A DNA stretch of 9,935 nucleotides from assembly GCA_003158505.1 (NCBI GenBank), contig PMJK01000077.1, positions 1-9,935 on the forward strand, given 5' to 3'. Each line of letters starts with the position of its first letter. The first letter of the stretch is position 1. Position numbers and translations under genes: made by a program. Shown here one piece after another: positions 1 through 5,522 of the stretch. The DNA is from Holophagaceae bacterium (GTDB lineage: Bacteria > Acidobacteriota > Holophagae > Holophagales > Holophagaceae). Below the pieces are notes generated by a model. It saw only the letters and a list, made by a program, of their open reading frames with translations. It did not search any database and was not told the DNA's origin.

Positions 1-130
1 CTGGATCATCGACCTGGGCCCCGAGGGCGGCGGCGAAGGGGGCCGCATCATCGCCGTAGGCACGCCCGAAGAGGTGGCCAAGAAGAAGGCCAGCGTGACG
101 GGGAAGTACCTGGCGCCCTATTTGAAATGA
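1..130 (+). CDS. uvrA: UvrA excinuclease ABC subunit A, C-terminal end (partial)
   Basis: Reading frame from base 2 to the TGA at 128-130 encodes the last 42 residues of a protein beginning WIIDLGPEGG and ending KYLAPYLK. The D-L-G-P-E-G-G signature, followed by GTPEEVA and a short tail, is the characteristic end of the second ABC ATPase domain of UvrA, the damage-recognition subunit of nucleotide excision repair in the cytoplasm. Only the 3' end is in the window, so the zinc fingers and Walker motifs cannot be checked. The gene converges on the minus-strand yjfB-like gene with three bases between the two stop codons, and no hairpin terminator is visible there. Other ABC ATPases do not normally carry this exact ending, so the call is fairly secure despite the short length. 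Confidence 0.9.
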   Translation, partial: WIIDLGPEGGGEGGRIIAVGTPEEVAKKKASVTGKYLAPYLK

Positions 131-133
131 ACG

Positions 134-307
134 CTAGGCGTACAGATTTACCTGCTGCCCGATACCGGACTGCTGGGACATCAACCGCACCATGTCGGCG
201 CCCTGCTGGGCCATGATATCCACGGACTTCTTGAGCATGGCGACCGCGACTTGGTTCTGGGTCATGGCCTGGGTCTGGGCTACTGCGCTGGCGACGAGGG
301 GATCCAC
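134..307 (-). CDS. yjfB: YjfB-family putative motility protein, small, GTG start
   Basis: A 57-residue protein read on the minus strand from GTG (305-307) to TAG (134-136). It starts VDPLVASAVAQTQAM, has a central amphipathic helix with MLKKSVDIMAQQGADMV, and ends GIGQQVNLYA. This matches the layout of the YjfB putative motility family: about 60 residues, an A/Q-rich N-terminal helix, an LKK(S/A)xD core and a short tail ending in V-x-x-x-A. The GTG is preceded by TGAGG with a five-base spacer, a good Shine-Dalgarno, which fixes the start; no ATG fits upstream. It lies 18 bp after csrA and in the same frame as it. Molecular function of the family is unknown; presence beside fliW/csrA supports a link to flagella. 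The amino-acid match is from memory, and the gene is below common ORF length cut-offs. Confidence 0.75.
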   Translation of the reverse strand: MDPLVASAVAQTQAMTQNQVAVAMLKKSVDIMAQQGADMVRLMSQQSGIGQQVNLYA

Positions 308-325
308 GGGGGCCTCAATGGGGCT

Positions 326-577
326 TTATCGGACGTGAGGTTTTCGAACTTGAGCGGCCCGGAGCAGGGCGGCGGCATCCTGGACGGGTGCCTTGGCCGC
401 GGTGGCGGCCCGGTTTTCGGCGGCGATGGCCTCGAAGACCTCCCGGCGATGGACCTGGACGCTTCTGGGGGCCTTGATGCCCAGCCGCACGCCATCCTTG
501 GAGATGCCGAGGACGATGACTTCAACCTCACCGCCGATGACGATGGACTGTTCCGGCTTACGAGTGATCACCAGCAT
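326..577 (-). CDS. csrA: CsrA translational regulator
   Basis: An 83-residue protein beginning MLVITRKPEQSIVIG, the near-invariant start of CsrA. Strand beta-1 residues L2-V3-I4-T5-R6 and the V-x-V-H-R-R-E-V segment around residues 40-47 (Arg44 region) form the RNA-binding surface in this family. CsrA is a dimeric protein that binds GGA motifs in mRNA leaders and represses or stabilises transcripts; in flagellated bacteria it controls flagellin and other motility mRNAs and is sequestered by FliW. It follows fliW with a 22-bp gap. The protein is longer than the usual 60-75 residues because of an Ala-rich helical tail and a basic end (RKPHVR). No strong Shine-Dalgarno precedes the ATG at 577, so translation may depend on coupling with fliW. 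Confidence 0.95.
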   Translation of the reverse strand: MLVITRKPEQSIVIGGEVEVIVLGISKDGVRLGIKAPRSVQVHRREVFEAIAAENRAATAAKAPVQDAAALLRAAQVRKPHVR

Positions 578-599
578 TCAGGAAGGCTAACAGACTCGT

Positions 600-1031
600 T
601 CAGTCCTGGACGATGATCGGGAATTGCAGGGGGTACTTGTCTGCATTCAGGACAATCTGGAACCCGATCCGGGTCTTGACGTTGATGACCAGTGGTCCCG
701 CCAGGTTGGTGGTCATGTTCCTGGGATCCTCCGGAATCACCACCAGCGTGAGGATCAGGGCATCTTTCGGGGCTTCAAGATGGAGGGCTTCCGCCTCCTC
801 CTCGCCCAGGGGCACCTCGTAGTCCTTCTTGACGCAGGCGGGATCCACACAGATGAAGGAAACCTCCCGGGCCTCGACGGACTGGAGGAACTTAAGGGGA
901 TAGCTGTCTTTGGGCTCGAACAGCTTGAACAATGTGAGATTCGAGAAGCCCACCAGACCCTTGGGGAAAGTCAGGGGTGTGCCGTCGGGAAAGGGGTCGG
1001 TAGCTGGGGTTATTGCAGGTTCGGATGTCAT
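600..1031 (-). CDS. fliW: Flagellar assembly factor FliW
   Basis: A 143-residue protein with the FliW signatures TFPKGLVGFSNLTLF near the N terminus (residues about 21-35), an LTLVVIPEDPRNMTTNLAGPLVIN block and a KTRIGFQIVL block near the end. FliW is a cytoplasmic beta-barrel-like protein that binds CsrA (and flagellin) and so relieves CsrA repression when flagellin levels fall. Length is typical (130-150). The start ATG at 1029-1031 sits two bases after the stop codon of the exonuclease gene, so translational coupling is likely; csrA follows 22 bp downstream. The N-terminal ~15 residues (MTSEPAITPATDPF) are a non-conserved extension, so an internal start is possible, but no good alternative Met is present. 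Confidence 0.95.
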   Translation of the reverse strand: MTSEPAITPATDPFPDGTPLTFPKGLVGFSNLTLFKLFEPKDSYPLKFLQSVEAREVSFICVDPACVKKDYEVPLGEEEAEALHLEAPKDALILTLVVIPEDPRNMTTNLAGPLVINVKTRIGFQIVLNADKYPLQFPIIVQD

Positions 1032-1033
1032 GG

Positions 1034-2005
1034 CTATCCAGGGTTGTTCCAGATCAATCCATCGGTCGATTCAGGGTCTTCCTGAGTTTCATGGGCCCCC
1101 TCGCTGAAGACCTCCCATAGGGCATCCAGCCGCTTGCGGCGGAACCGCGGGTTCGGGATGGTCCGCTCGAGCGCCTCCTTGGTGGCCGGGGGATGCGTCA
1201 ACCGGGCGATGAGCCATCGGTTGCCCAACTCCATGACGGCGCCCACGTCGCCTTCGTTGCCCCAGGCCCAGCGCAAGGCGGTCAGCCGCACGGCCCGGGC
1301 CACCGCAAGGTCGCCCAGGTGCCGGACCTTCTCCACCACGGGATCGTGCTTGGGGGACGTGTAGGCACGGACCTTCTTCAATAAGTGACGCATCTCTTTC
1401 GGAAGACTGGCCAAGCGCGGCCCGATCTCCGGATGATCCCGGTGGGCGTCGCACTCGTCGGCCAAGGTCCTCAGCAAGGGCAGCAGCAGGGCTGCATCGC
1501 GGCTGGCGTAGCTGATCTGGGCTTCGCGGAGGGGACGCACCATCCAGTTGGAGTCCTGTTCCTCCTTGGGAATGTCGAGGCCCAGCTTGAGCTTGGCCAT
1601 GGTCTTGAGGCCCGGCTGTGGGTACCCCAGGGCCCGGGAAAGCAGCATGGTGTCGAAGATGCTTTCCGGCACCACATCGTAGAGGCGCTTGAAGACGATG
1701 CCATCCCCGGAGAAATCATGGACGATCCAGGGTACCTGGGCCATGGCCTGCAGGGCGGGCCGCATGAGACCGCCCAGAGCCAGCGGATCCACCAGCCAGG
1801 CCTGATCGTGGGTGGCCACCTGCATGAGCGCCAGCACGCAATGATGCATGCCCGTGAGGCTGCATTCGATGTCCACGGACAGCACTCCGGCCGCATGCCA
1901 AAGAGGGAGCGCCTCCTGCAGTTTTTCCGGCGTATCCACATAGGTTGTGGGAAGGTCGAAGTGGTCGAGCACCATCCACTCAGTGTGCCGCAGAATGACG
2001 TCCAT
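1034..2005 (-). CDS. RNase D-like 3'-5' exonuclease with HRDC-type C terminus
   Basis: A 323-residue protein of the DEDDy exonuclease superfamily. Exo motif I is SVDIEC (Asp45, Glu47), motif II is VHDFSGD (Asp101) and motif III is YASRD (Tyr166, Asp170); this set of acidic residues binds the two catalytic metal ions. The C-terminal part (about residues 215-300) contains LRWAWGNEGDVGAVMELGNRWL and fits an HRDC domain, as in RNase D, which trims 3' ends of tRNA and other small stable RNAs in the cytoplasm. Family RNase D proteins are about 370 residues with two HRDC copies; this one appears to have one. ATG at 2005 is chosen for its upstream AGGA; a later Met (residue 11) is possible. It is the first gene of the minus-strand operon leading into fliW with a 2-bp gap. 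A DNA substrate cannot be excluded. Confidence 0.85.
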   Translation of the reverse strand: MDVILRHTEWMVLDHFDLPTTYVDTPEKLQEALPLWHAAGVLSVDIECSLTGMHHCVLALMQVATHDQAWLVDPLALGGLMRPALQAMAQVPWIVHDFSGDGIVFKRLYDVVPESIFDTMLLSRALGYPQPGLKTMAKLKLGLDIPKEEQDSNWMVRPLREAQISYASRDAALLLPLLRTLADECDAHRDHPEIGPRLASLPKEMRHLLKKVRAYTSPKHDPVVEKVRHLGDLAVARAVRLTALRWAWGNEGDVGAVMELGNRWLIARLTHPPATKEALERTIPNPRFRRKRLDALWEVFSEGAHETQEDPESTDGLIWNNPG

Positions 2006-2040
2006 TATCCTGGAGACTCCATAGTAATTCGAGGAACGCC
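2006..2040. promoter_or_regulatory. Short divergent intergenic region with a small dyad
   Basis: Only 35 bp separate the start codons of the exonuclease gene (minus) and the GDT1-like gene (plus), so the promoters must lie partly inside coding sequence or overlap each other. The spacer contains a perfect 5+5 bp dyad, TGGAG-A-CTCCA (2011-2021), and the Shine-Dalgarno GAGGA (2031-2035) of the plus-strand gene. The dyad could be an operator but is short enough to occur by chance, and its GGAG could also serve the minus-strand gene region. No convincing -35/-10 pair was found. Confidence 0.3.
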
Positions 2041-2310
2041 ATGAACCGATCGCTCTTCTGGACCACTTTCGGGACCGTCTTCCTGGCCGAAATCGGGGAC
2101 AAGACCCAGCTCGCGGCGATGACCGCCACCGTGCGCAGCGGCCAGGTCTGGACCGTGTTCCTCGCCGCCAGCGCGGCCCTTGTTTGCGCCACGGCCATCG
2201 GCGTGGCCGCGGGTGAGGTGGTCTTCAAATACATGCCCGAAGCCACCATCAGGTGGGTGGCAGGGTCGGCCTTCATCGCGGTGGGACTATGGGTCCTGGT
2301 CAAGGGCTGA
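2041..2310 (+). CDS. GDT1/TMEM165 family (UPF0016) cation transporter, single-domain
   Basis: An 89-residue membrane protein with three predicted hydrophobic segments (about residues 6-19, 36-58 and 70-88). It carries the family signature E-x-G-D-K-[TS] as EIGDKTQL at residues 17-24. Members of this family transport Mn2+ (and Ca2+) across membranes; bacterial MneA-type proteins export manganese from the cytoplasm. Full-length members contain two copies of this domain in opposite orientation, about 190-220 residues; this one has a single copy, so it should act as a homodimer or with a partner encoded elsewhere. The Shine-Dalgarno GAGGA sits six bases before the ATG. Its 3' end overlaps the next gene by 22 bp, implying translational coupling. 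Ion specificity cannot be read from sequence. Confidence 0.85.
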   Translation: MNRSLFWTTFGTVFLAEIGDKTQLAAMTATVRSGQVWTVFLAASAALVCATAIGVAAGEVVFKYMPEATIRWVAGSAFIAVGLWVLVKG

Positions 2311-2690
2311 CCCACCTTTTCTACGACGGGGGCTGCGGTGTCTGTCGCGGCGCGGTACGTTTCGCGGCGAAGCGCGACGTATCCCATCTGCTCCGCTTCG
2401 CGCCCTTGGGCGGGGCGACCTTCGAGCAACTGGTCCCGCCCGGTCTGCGGACCGGGCTTCCCGACAGCCTCGTGGTCCTCACGCCGGAAGGTGGGCTGCT
2501 GACCCGGTCGGAAGCCGTGATCCAGCTGCTTCGCCGGATGGGTCCGATCTGGCGCCTGGTGGGCCTCCTGCTGACCTGGATCCCCGTCCACATGCGCGAC
2601 TGGGTCTACGACCTGGTGGCCCGCAGGCGGCCCGCAGGGCGGCCTTGTCCAAGAGAATTCGCAGCGGGCGATCCACGGTTCAAGCCATAG
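2289..2690 (+). CDS. DCC family (DUF393) thiol-disulfide oxidoreductase-like protein
   Basis: A 133-residue protein with the family motif FYDGGCGVCRGAVRF at residues about 10-24, i.e. the D-G-x-C-x-x-C pair that names the DCC family. The fold is thioredoxin-like and the two cysteines suggest redox activity, but substrates are not established. Further family features are LRFAPLGG, the SLVVLTPEGGLLTRSEAV segment and a hydrophobic helix (IWRLVGLLLTWIPV). ATG at 2289 is preferred over an upstream in-frame ATG at 2253 because it gives the usual family N terminus and has GGTGGGA just before it. It overlaps the GDT1-like gene by 22 bp and is probably co-translated with it. The C-terminal RRPAGRPCPREF segment holds a third cysteine. 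Confidence 0.85.
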   Translation: MGPGQGLTHLFYDGGCGVCRGAVRFAAKRDVSHLLRFAPLGGATFEQLVPPGLRTGLPDSLVVLTPEGGLLTRSEAVIQLLRRMGPIWRLVGLLLTWIPVHMRDWVYDLVARRRPAGRPCPREFAAGDPRFKP

Positions 2691-2705
2691 ACATAAAAAA
2701 ATGTC
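2690..2705. promoter_or_regulatory. AT-rich inverted repeat GACAT-A6-ATGTC upstream of the RiPP operon
   Basis: A 5-bp inverted repeat flanking six adenines starts at the last base of the DCC gene stop codon. It is the most AT-rich spot in an otherwise GC-rich 154-bp spacer, about 140 bp upstream of the HvfA-like start codon. It could be an operator or part of a promoter. No T-tract follows, so it is not a convincing terminator for the upstream gene. Short arms make chance occurrence possible. Confidence 0.25.
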
Positions 2706-2804
2706 ACAATGGCGGGCGAGGTCGCACCGTAAAAGGTAACAACAGTACGTTGGTTCTGCCCCGGCCCTCCGGGAAGGCCATGTCCTGTTCCATCAACGGG
2801 GTCG

Positions 2805-2837
2805 CCGTGCGGCCCATGCGCGGCCCTGGCCGCACGG
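2805..2837 (+). promoter_or_regulatory. 10-bp perfect GC-rich hairpin overlapping the Shine-Dalgarno of the HvfA-like gene
   Basis: The arms CCGTGCGGCC (2805-2814) and GGCCGCACGG (2828-2837) are exact reverse complements, separated by a 13-base loop. The second arm includes the first two bases of the GGAGG ribosome-binding site (2836-2840) that serves the ATG at 2845. If it forms in the mRNA, it would restrict ribosome access to the precursor gene, which could serve translational control. It has no U-tract, so it is not a terminator. That it forms and regulates is inference; the pairing itself is visible in the sequence. Confidence 0.5.
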
Positions 2838-2844
2838 AGGATCC

Positions 2845-3195
2845 ATGTTCACGAAGCTCATCGGTGCCGCCACGCTCTTCACAGCAGGTTCGCTCATGGC
2901 GGGCAGTTCCACCTCGGTCGGCGCCACGCCCGTCGAATCGTTCAGCTCAGGGACCGTTCTGGCACAGTCCGGCTGCGGATCCCAGGAGCCCAAGGATGAG
3001 GGCAAGGCGCCCGCCAAGGCCACGGAAGGCAAGGCCAAGGATGGTTCCTGCGGGAAGGGCTCCTGCGGCAGCAAGGACGTGAAGAAGGGCCAGAAGGATG
3101 CCTCCTGTGGCAGCAAGGAGGCGAAGAAGGACAAGAAGGAGGGCTCCTGCGGGAAGGATAAGAAGGAAGCCTCCTGCGGTGCCGATAAGAAGTAG
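2845..3195 (+). CDS. hvfA: HvfA-like secreted Cys/Lys-rich RiPP metallophore precursor
   Basis: A 116-residue protein. Residues 1-19 (MFTKLIGAATLFTAGSLMA) look like a Sec signal peptide; a less conserved linker follows. From residue 43 on, the protein is low-complexity and rich in Lys, Asp/Glu, Gly and Cys. Six cysteines (44, 69, 74, 88, 102, 111) all sit before Gly, and five of them are in S-C-G, as DGSCG, KGSCG, DASCG, EGSCG and EASCG. HvfA-type precursors carry repeated EGxCG motifs whose cysteines are converted by the MNIO enzyme and its partner into copper-binding heterocycles before export. The modifying enzymes follow 18 bp downstream, which strongly supports the call. It has a good GGAGG Shine-Dalgarno. 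Before its neighbours are considered it could pass for an unmodified metal-binding low-complexity protein. Confidence 0.85.
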   Translation: MFTKLIGAATLFTAGSLMAGSSTSVGATPVESFSSGTVLAQSGCGSQEPKDEGKAPAKATEGKAKDGSCGKGSCGSKDVKKGQKDASCGSKEAKKDKKEGSCGKDKKEASCGADKK

Positions 3196-3213
3196 CTTAG
3201 TGGGAGGAACCTC

Positions 3214-4065
3214 ATGGCTCAGGACAGGTTCACCGGCGTGGGGATCGGGCTTCGCCGCCCGCACCTAGAGCAGGTCGCGGAGAGGGAAGGCCATGGCGTG
3301 CCCTTCTGGGAGACCTGCCCTGAGAATGTCATCGGGGAGGGCGGCCGTTTCCACCGGATGGCCTGCGCCATCCTCGATCGGGATCCGATTCTCACCCACG
3401 GGCTGGCCATGTCCGTGGGTGGCTTCGATCCCTGGGACAAGCAGTACCTTCATGACCTGAGTGATTTCATCCTCCGTACCGGGACTCCCTGGCATTCGGA
3501 ACACCTCTGCTTCACCTCCGTGGACGGCAGCTGCCTTCACGAACTGCTCCCCATTCCCTTCACGCGGGAGGCCGTGAGGCACACGATCACACGGGTGCGG
3601 GAGCTTCAATCCCGGCTGCCGGTTCCGCTGCTTCTCGAGAACATCACCTATTACGCCGAGTTGGGGGCCGCCGAAATGGATGAGGCGGACTTCATCTCAG
3701 CGGTGCTGGAGGGCGCGGATGTGGGATGGCTGCTGGATGTGAACAACGTCTATGTCAACGCGCTGAACTTTGGCTTCGATCCGAAGGAATGGCTGTCCCG
3801 CATGCCGCTGGATCGCGTCGCCCAGCTTCACATCGCCGGGCACAAGAGATTTGGCGACATCACCGTGGATACTCACGGCGCCGACGTCATCGATCCCGTC
3901 ATCGACCTGATGCAGTGGACCCTTTCCCGCCTTGGACGGCCCGTACCGGTGCTCCTCGAACGAGACAACCACATCCCCGATTTCGACGAGCTCTTGGCCG
4001 AACGGACGCGCATCCAGTACGCCTATGACGCGACGCTGGTGCTAACCGAGGTCCGTCATGACTGA
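3214..4065 (+). CDS. hvfB: MNIO-family (DUF692) RiPP-modifying enzyme, HvfB/BufB-like
   Basis: A 283-residue TIM-barrel enzyme of the multinuclear non-heme iron oxidase family, which oxidises peptide cysteines to heterocycles. The expected metal-ligand motifs are present in order: GVGIGLRRPH at the N terminus, PEN (36-38), THGLAMSVGG (His62), HSEH (94-97), LLENITYY (Glu142), LLDVNNVYVN (Asp175, Asn177), IAGH (His210), DTHG (Asp219, His221) and LLERDNHIPD (Glu249, Asp251). This suggests a complete, active metal centre. It acts in the cytoplasm on the HvfA-like precursor before export. The Shine-Dalgarno GGAGG lies seven bases before the ATG. The 3' end overlaps the partner-protein gene by 8 bp. 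The exact product chemistry (5-thiooxazole, oxazolone/thioamide or other) cannot be decided from sequence. Confidence 0.93.
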   Translation: MAQDRFTGVGIGLRRPHLEQVAEREGHGVPFWETCPENVIGEGGRFHRMACAILDRDPILTHGLAMSVGGFDPWDKQYLHDLSDFILRTGTPWHSEHLCFTSVDGSCLHELLPIPFTREAVRHTITRVRELQSRLPVPLLLENITYYAELGAAEMDEADFISAVLEGADVGWLLDVNNVYVNALNFGFDPKEWLSRMPLDRVAQLHIAGHKRFGDITVDTHGADVIDPVIDLMQWTLSRLGRPVPVLLERDNHIPDFDELLAERTRIQYAYDATLVLTEVRHD

Positions 4066-4840
4066 ATCCCGGACCCTCCGCCTCCAGCGTGCCCTGGGCT
4101 CCCTGGTGCTGGATGGAGGTGAGGCGGCCATCGAGGCGGACCCCGGGCGAGTGGCCCGGCGGCACGGCCTGTCGGGTTCGGATCAGCGGTCCTTCCGGGA
4201 ACAGGTTCCGGCGATGATGATCTATCGCGAACTGGCCCGGTTGAGTCTCATCGAGCCGCTGGAGTCCATGTTCCCGGTGGTGAAGGCGCTCCTTGCCGGG
4301 GCTCGTTCCTGGGATGGGTGCGTGCAGGCCTTCCTGGATGCGCGGGTGGTGCAGAGCTCCCAGTACCGGGACATCGCCCCAGCCTTCCTCGGTTGGCTCG
4401 CTGCCACCCGCTGGGGCCAGGATCGCTGGCCCTTCCTGCTTGAGCTCGCCCATGCGGAGATCCTGGAAACGCTGGTGGCCCGCTTTCCCGATTCGGAGCC
4501 GCTGGAAGGGCTCCATGCGCATCCTGGGCCAGGGGACCTTGTGGTTCTGGACCCTGCCACCCAGGTCGTGACCTACGCCCATGCGGTCCACCGCGCATGT
4601 GTGGAGGCGCCGGTTCCCGAGGCCCGCCCCACCCACCTCCTGGCCTTCCGCGATGGAGATGGCATGGCCCGGCTAATGGAGCTGACGCCAGCCACCGCCG
4701 CGCTGCTCGTGCAGGCCCAAAACCGGCCCATTGCGGAGGCTGCGGTCGCCGTGAATTTGTCCGACCTGGCTCCCGTGACGAAGCTCCTATACGACCTTCG
4801 ATGCGACGGCGCCATCGCCGGATTCCGCCCCGCCCCCTGA
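4058..4840 (+). CDS. hvfC: DUF2063 MNIO partner protein, HvfC/BufC-like
   Basis: A 260-residue protein. The N-terminal half matches the DUF2063 putative DNA-binding-type domain: an LRLQRALGSLVL helix, the IYRELARLSLIEPLESMFPVV block (55-75) and the APAFLGWLA segment (107-115), followed by ELAHAEILE. The C-terminal half (about 150-260) has alternating strands and a final helical part (TPATAALLVQAQ onward) resembling a winged-helix or RRE-like unit. In studied MNIO systems this protein binds the precursor peptide and presents it to the MNIO enzyme; despite the historic domain name it is not a DNA regulator. It starts inside the end of the MNIO gene (8-bp overlap), so the two are probably made in equal amounts. 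The C-terminal part is only weakly recognisable. Confidence 0.85.
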   Translation: MTESRTLRLQRALGSLVLDGGEAAIEADPGRVARRHGLSGSDQRSFREQVPAMMIYRELARLSLIEPLESMFPVVKALLAGARSWDGCVQAFLDARVVQSSQYRDIAPAFLGWLAATRWGQDRWPFLLELAHAEILETLVARFPDSEPLEGLHAHPGPGDLVVLDPATQVVTYAHAVHRACVEAPVPEARPTHLLAFRDGDGMARLMELTPATAALLVQAQNRPIAEAAVAVNLSDLAPVTKLLYDLRCDGAIAGFRPAP

Positions 4841-4854
4841 CCCAAGAGGCTCCC

Positions 4855-5481
4855 ATGTTCCTCCGTTCCCTTCGGCCAGCCCTATGGCTGGCGCTTCCCC
4901 TCATGGCCCAACCCCGGGTGTTCCGCGTGGACGACAACCATACGGTGCTCGGCTTCAAGGCCTCCACCTTGCTCTTCGACGTGCCGGGCCGCTTCACCCA
5001 TTACAAGGCCGACATCCAGGGCGACCCTGCTGCGCCCGAGGGCGCGAAAGTCCAGATCGAAATCGACGCCAAGTCCATCAGCACGGCCATCCAGGCCCGG
5101 GACGAGCATCTCCGGTCTGCGGACTTCTTCGACGTCGCCAAGTACCCGAAGATCACCTTCACGTCGCGGGAAGTGCGCAGGGATGGCGACCGGGTGGTGG
5201 TTCGAGGCACCCTGGCCATGCATGGCGTGGCCCGGGACCTGGATCTTTCCTTTGTGAGTGCGGAGGGGTTGAATGGAGCCGGGACCCATACTTGGTCCTA
5301 CCGGGCTACTCTGCCCTTGGACCGGCTCGATTTCGGCTTGGGTGCGGAGAGCGTGGCGGCGAAGATCAGCCTGAAGCGTCCAGTGGAACTGGACCTCCTG
5401 CTGGTGGGCTTCTTCGAGGAGCCTCAAGCAATAGCCCAGCCGGCACCAGCCAAGAAGACCTCAAGCTCCGCCAAGAAGTAG
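4855..5481 (+). CDS. YceI family periplasmic lipocalin-like protein
   Basis: A 208-residue protein. Residues 1-18 form a signal peptide (MFLRSLRPALWLALPLMA, cleavage likely before QP). The mature part is a typical YceI domain: FRVDDNHTVLGFKAS, the FDVPGRFTHYKADI strand pair, EIDAKSISTAIQARDEHLRSADFFDVAKYPKIT-type core (visible at about residues 64-100), and LAMHGVARDLDLSF. YceI proteins bind long isoprenoids or other lipophilic ligands in a periplasmic beta-barrel. A Lys/Ser/Ala-rich tail (about residues 190-208) is an extension to the domain. The start at 4855 is chosen because it gives the signal peptide and lies 14 bp after the hvfC-like stop. Its job inside a metallophore operon is unclear; carrying a lipophilic or redox cofactor is one possibility. 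Confidence 0.92.
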   Translation: MFLRSLRPALWLALPLMAQPRVFRVDDNHTVLGFKASTLLFDVPGRFTHYKADIQGDPAAPEGAKVQIEIDAKSISTAIQARDEHLRSADFFDVAKYPKITFTSREVRRDGDRVVVRGTLAMHGVARDLDLSFVSAEGLNGAGTHTWSYRATLPLDRLDFGLGAESVAAKISLKRPVELDLLLVGFFEEPQAIAQPAPAKKTSSSAKK

Positions 5482-5490
5482 GACTTGCCT

Positions 5491-5510
5491 GTCCACGGAC
5501 CGCCGCGGAC
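5491..5510 (+). promoter_or_regulatory. Stem-loop between yceI-like and sigma factor genes
   Basis: Within the 41-bp gap the sequence GTCC-A-CGG, loop ACCG, CCG-C-GGAC can fold into a 7-bp stem with one A-C mismatch. It has no T-run, so it is not a standard intrinsic terminator. It could act as an RNA-processing or partial attenuation signal that separates the highly needed upstream genes from the regulatory pair. Short GC-rich stems are frequent in such genomes, so this is only a candidate. Confidence 0.3.
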
Positions 5511-5522
5511 ACTGGCAGCGGC

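Noticed and set aside
131..133. Bidirectional terminator between uvrA and the yjfB-like gene
   Set aside because: Only three bases separate the stops and no stem with a T-run is visible across the junction.
578..610. CAGGAC before csrA as an autoregulatory CsrA-binding site
   Set aside because: A lone GGA without a second site or a hairpin loop context; such triplets are common in this base composition.
1385..2044. 219-codon open frame on the plus strand
   Set aside because: It lies antisense to the RNase D-like gene, whose catalytic motifs are intact; its Gly/His/Gln-rich composition is that of a GC-rich shadow frame.
2702..2730. TGTCACA followed by CGT as an ECF-type promoter
   Set aside because: The 19-base spacing is too long for the usual ECF -35/-10 distance, and a single half-match is not enough.
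2780..3082. Possible leader peptide starting MSCSINGVAV upstream of the precursor gene
   Set aside because: It is out of frame with the precursor, runs deep into it with an Arg/Pro/Ser-rich shadow sequence and has no good Shine-Dalgarno.
4248..4997. 249-codon open frame on the minus strand
   Set aside because: Antisense to the hvfC-like and yceI-like genes; Arg/Pro/Gly-rich low-complexity translation with no recognisable domain.
4884..5522. N-terminal extension of the sigma factor frame back to 4884
   Set aside because: The extension overlaps the yceI-like gene in another frame and translates to Gly/Pro/Arg-rich sequence; the sigma domain starts naturally at the ATG at 5523.
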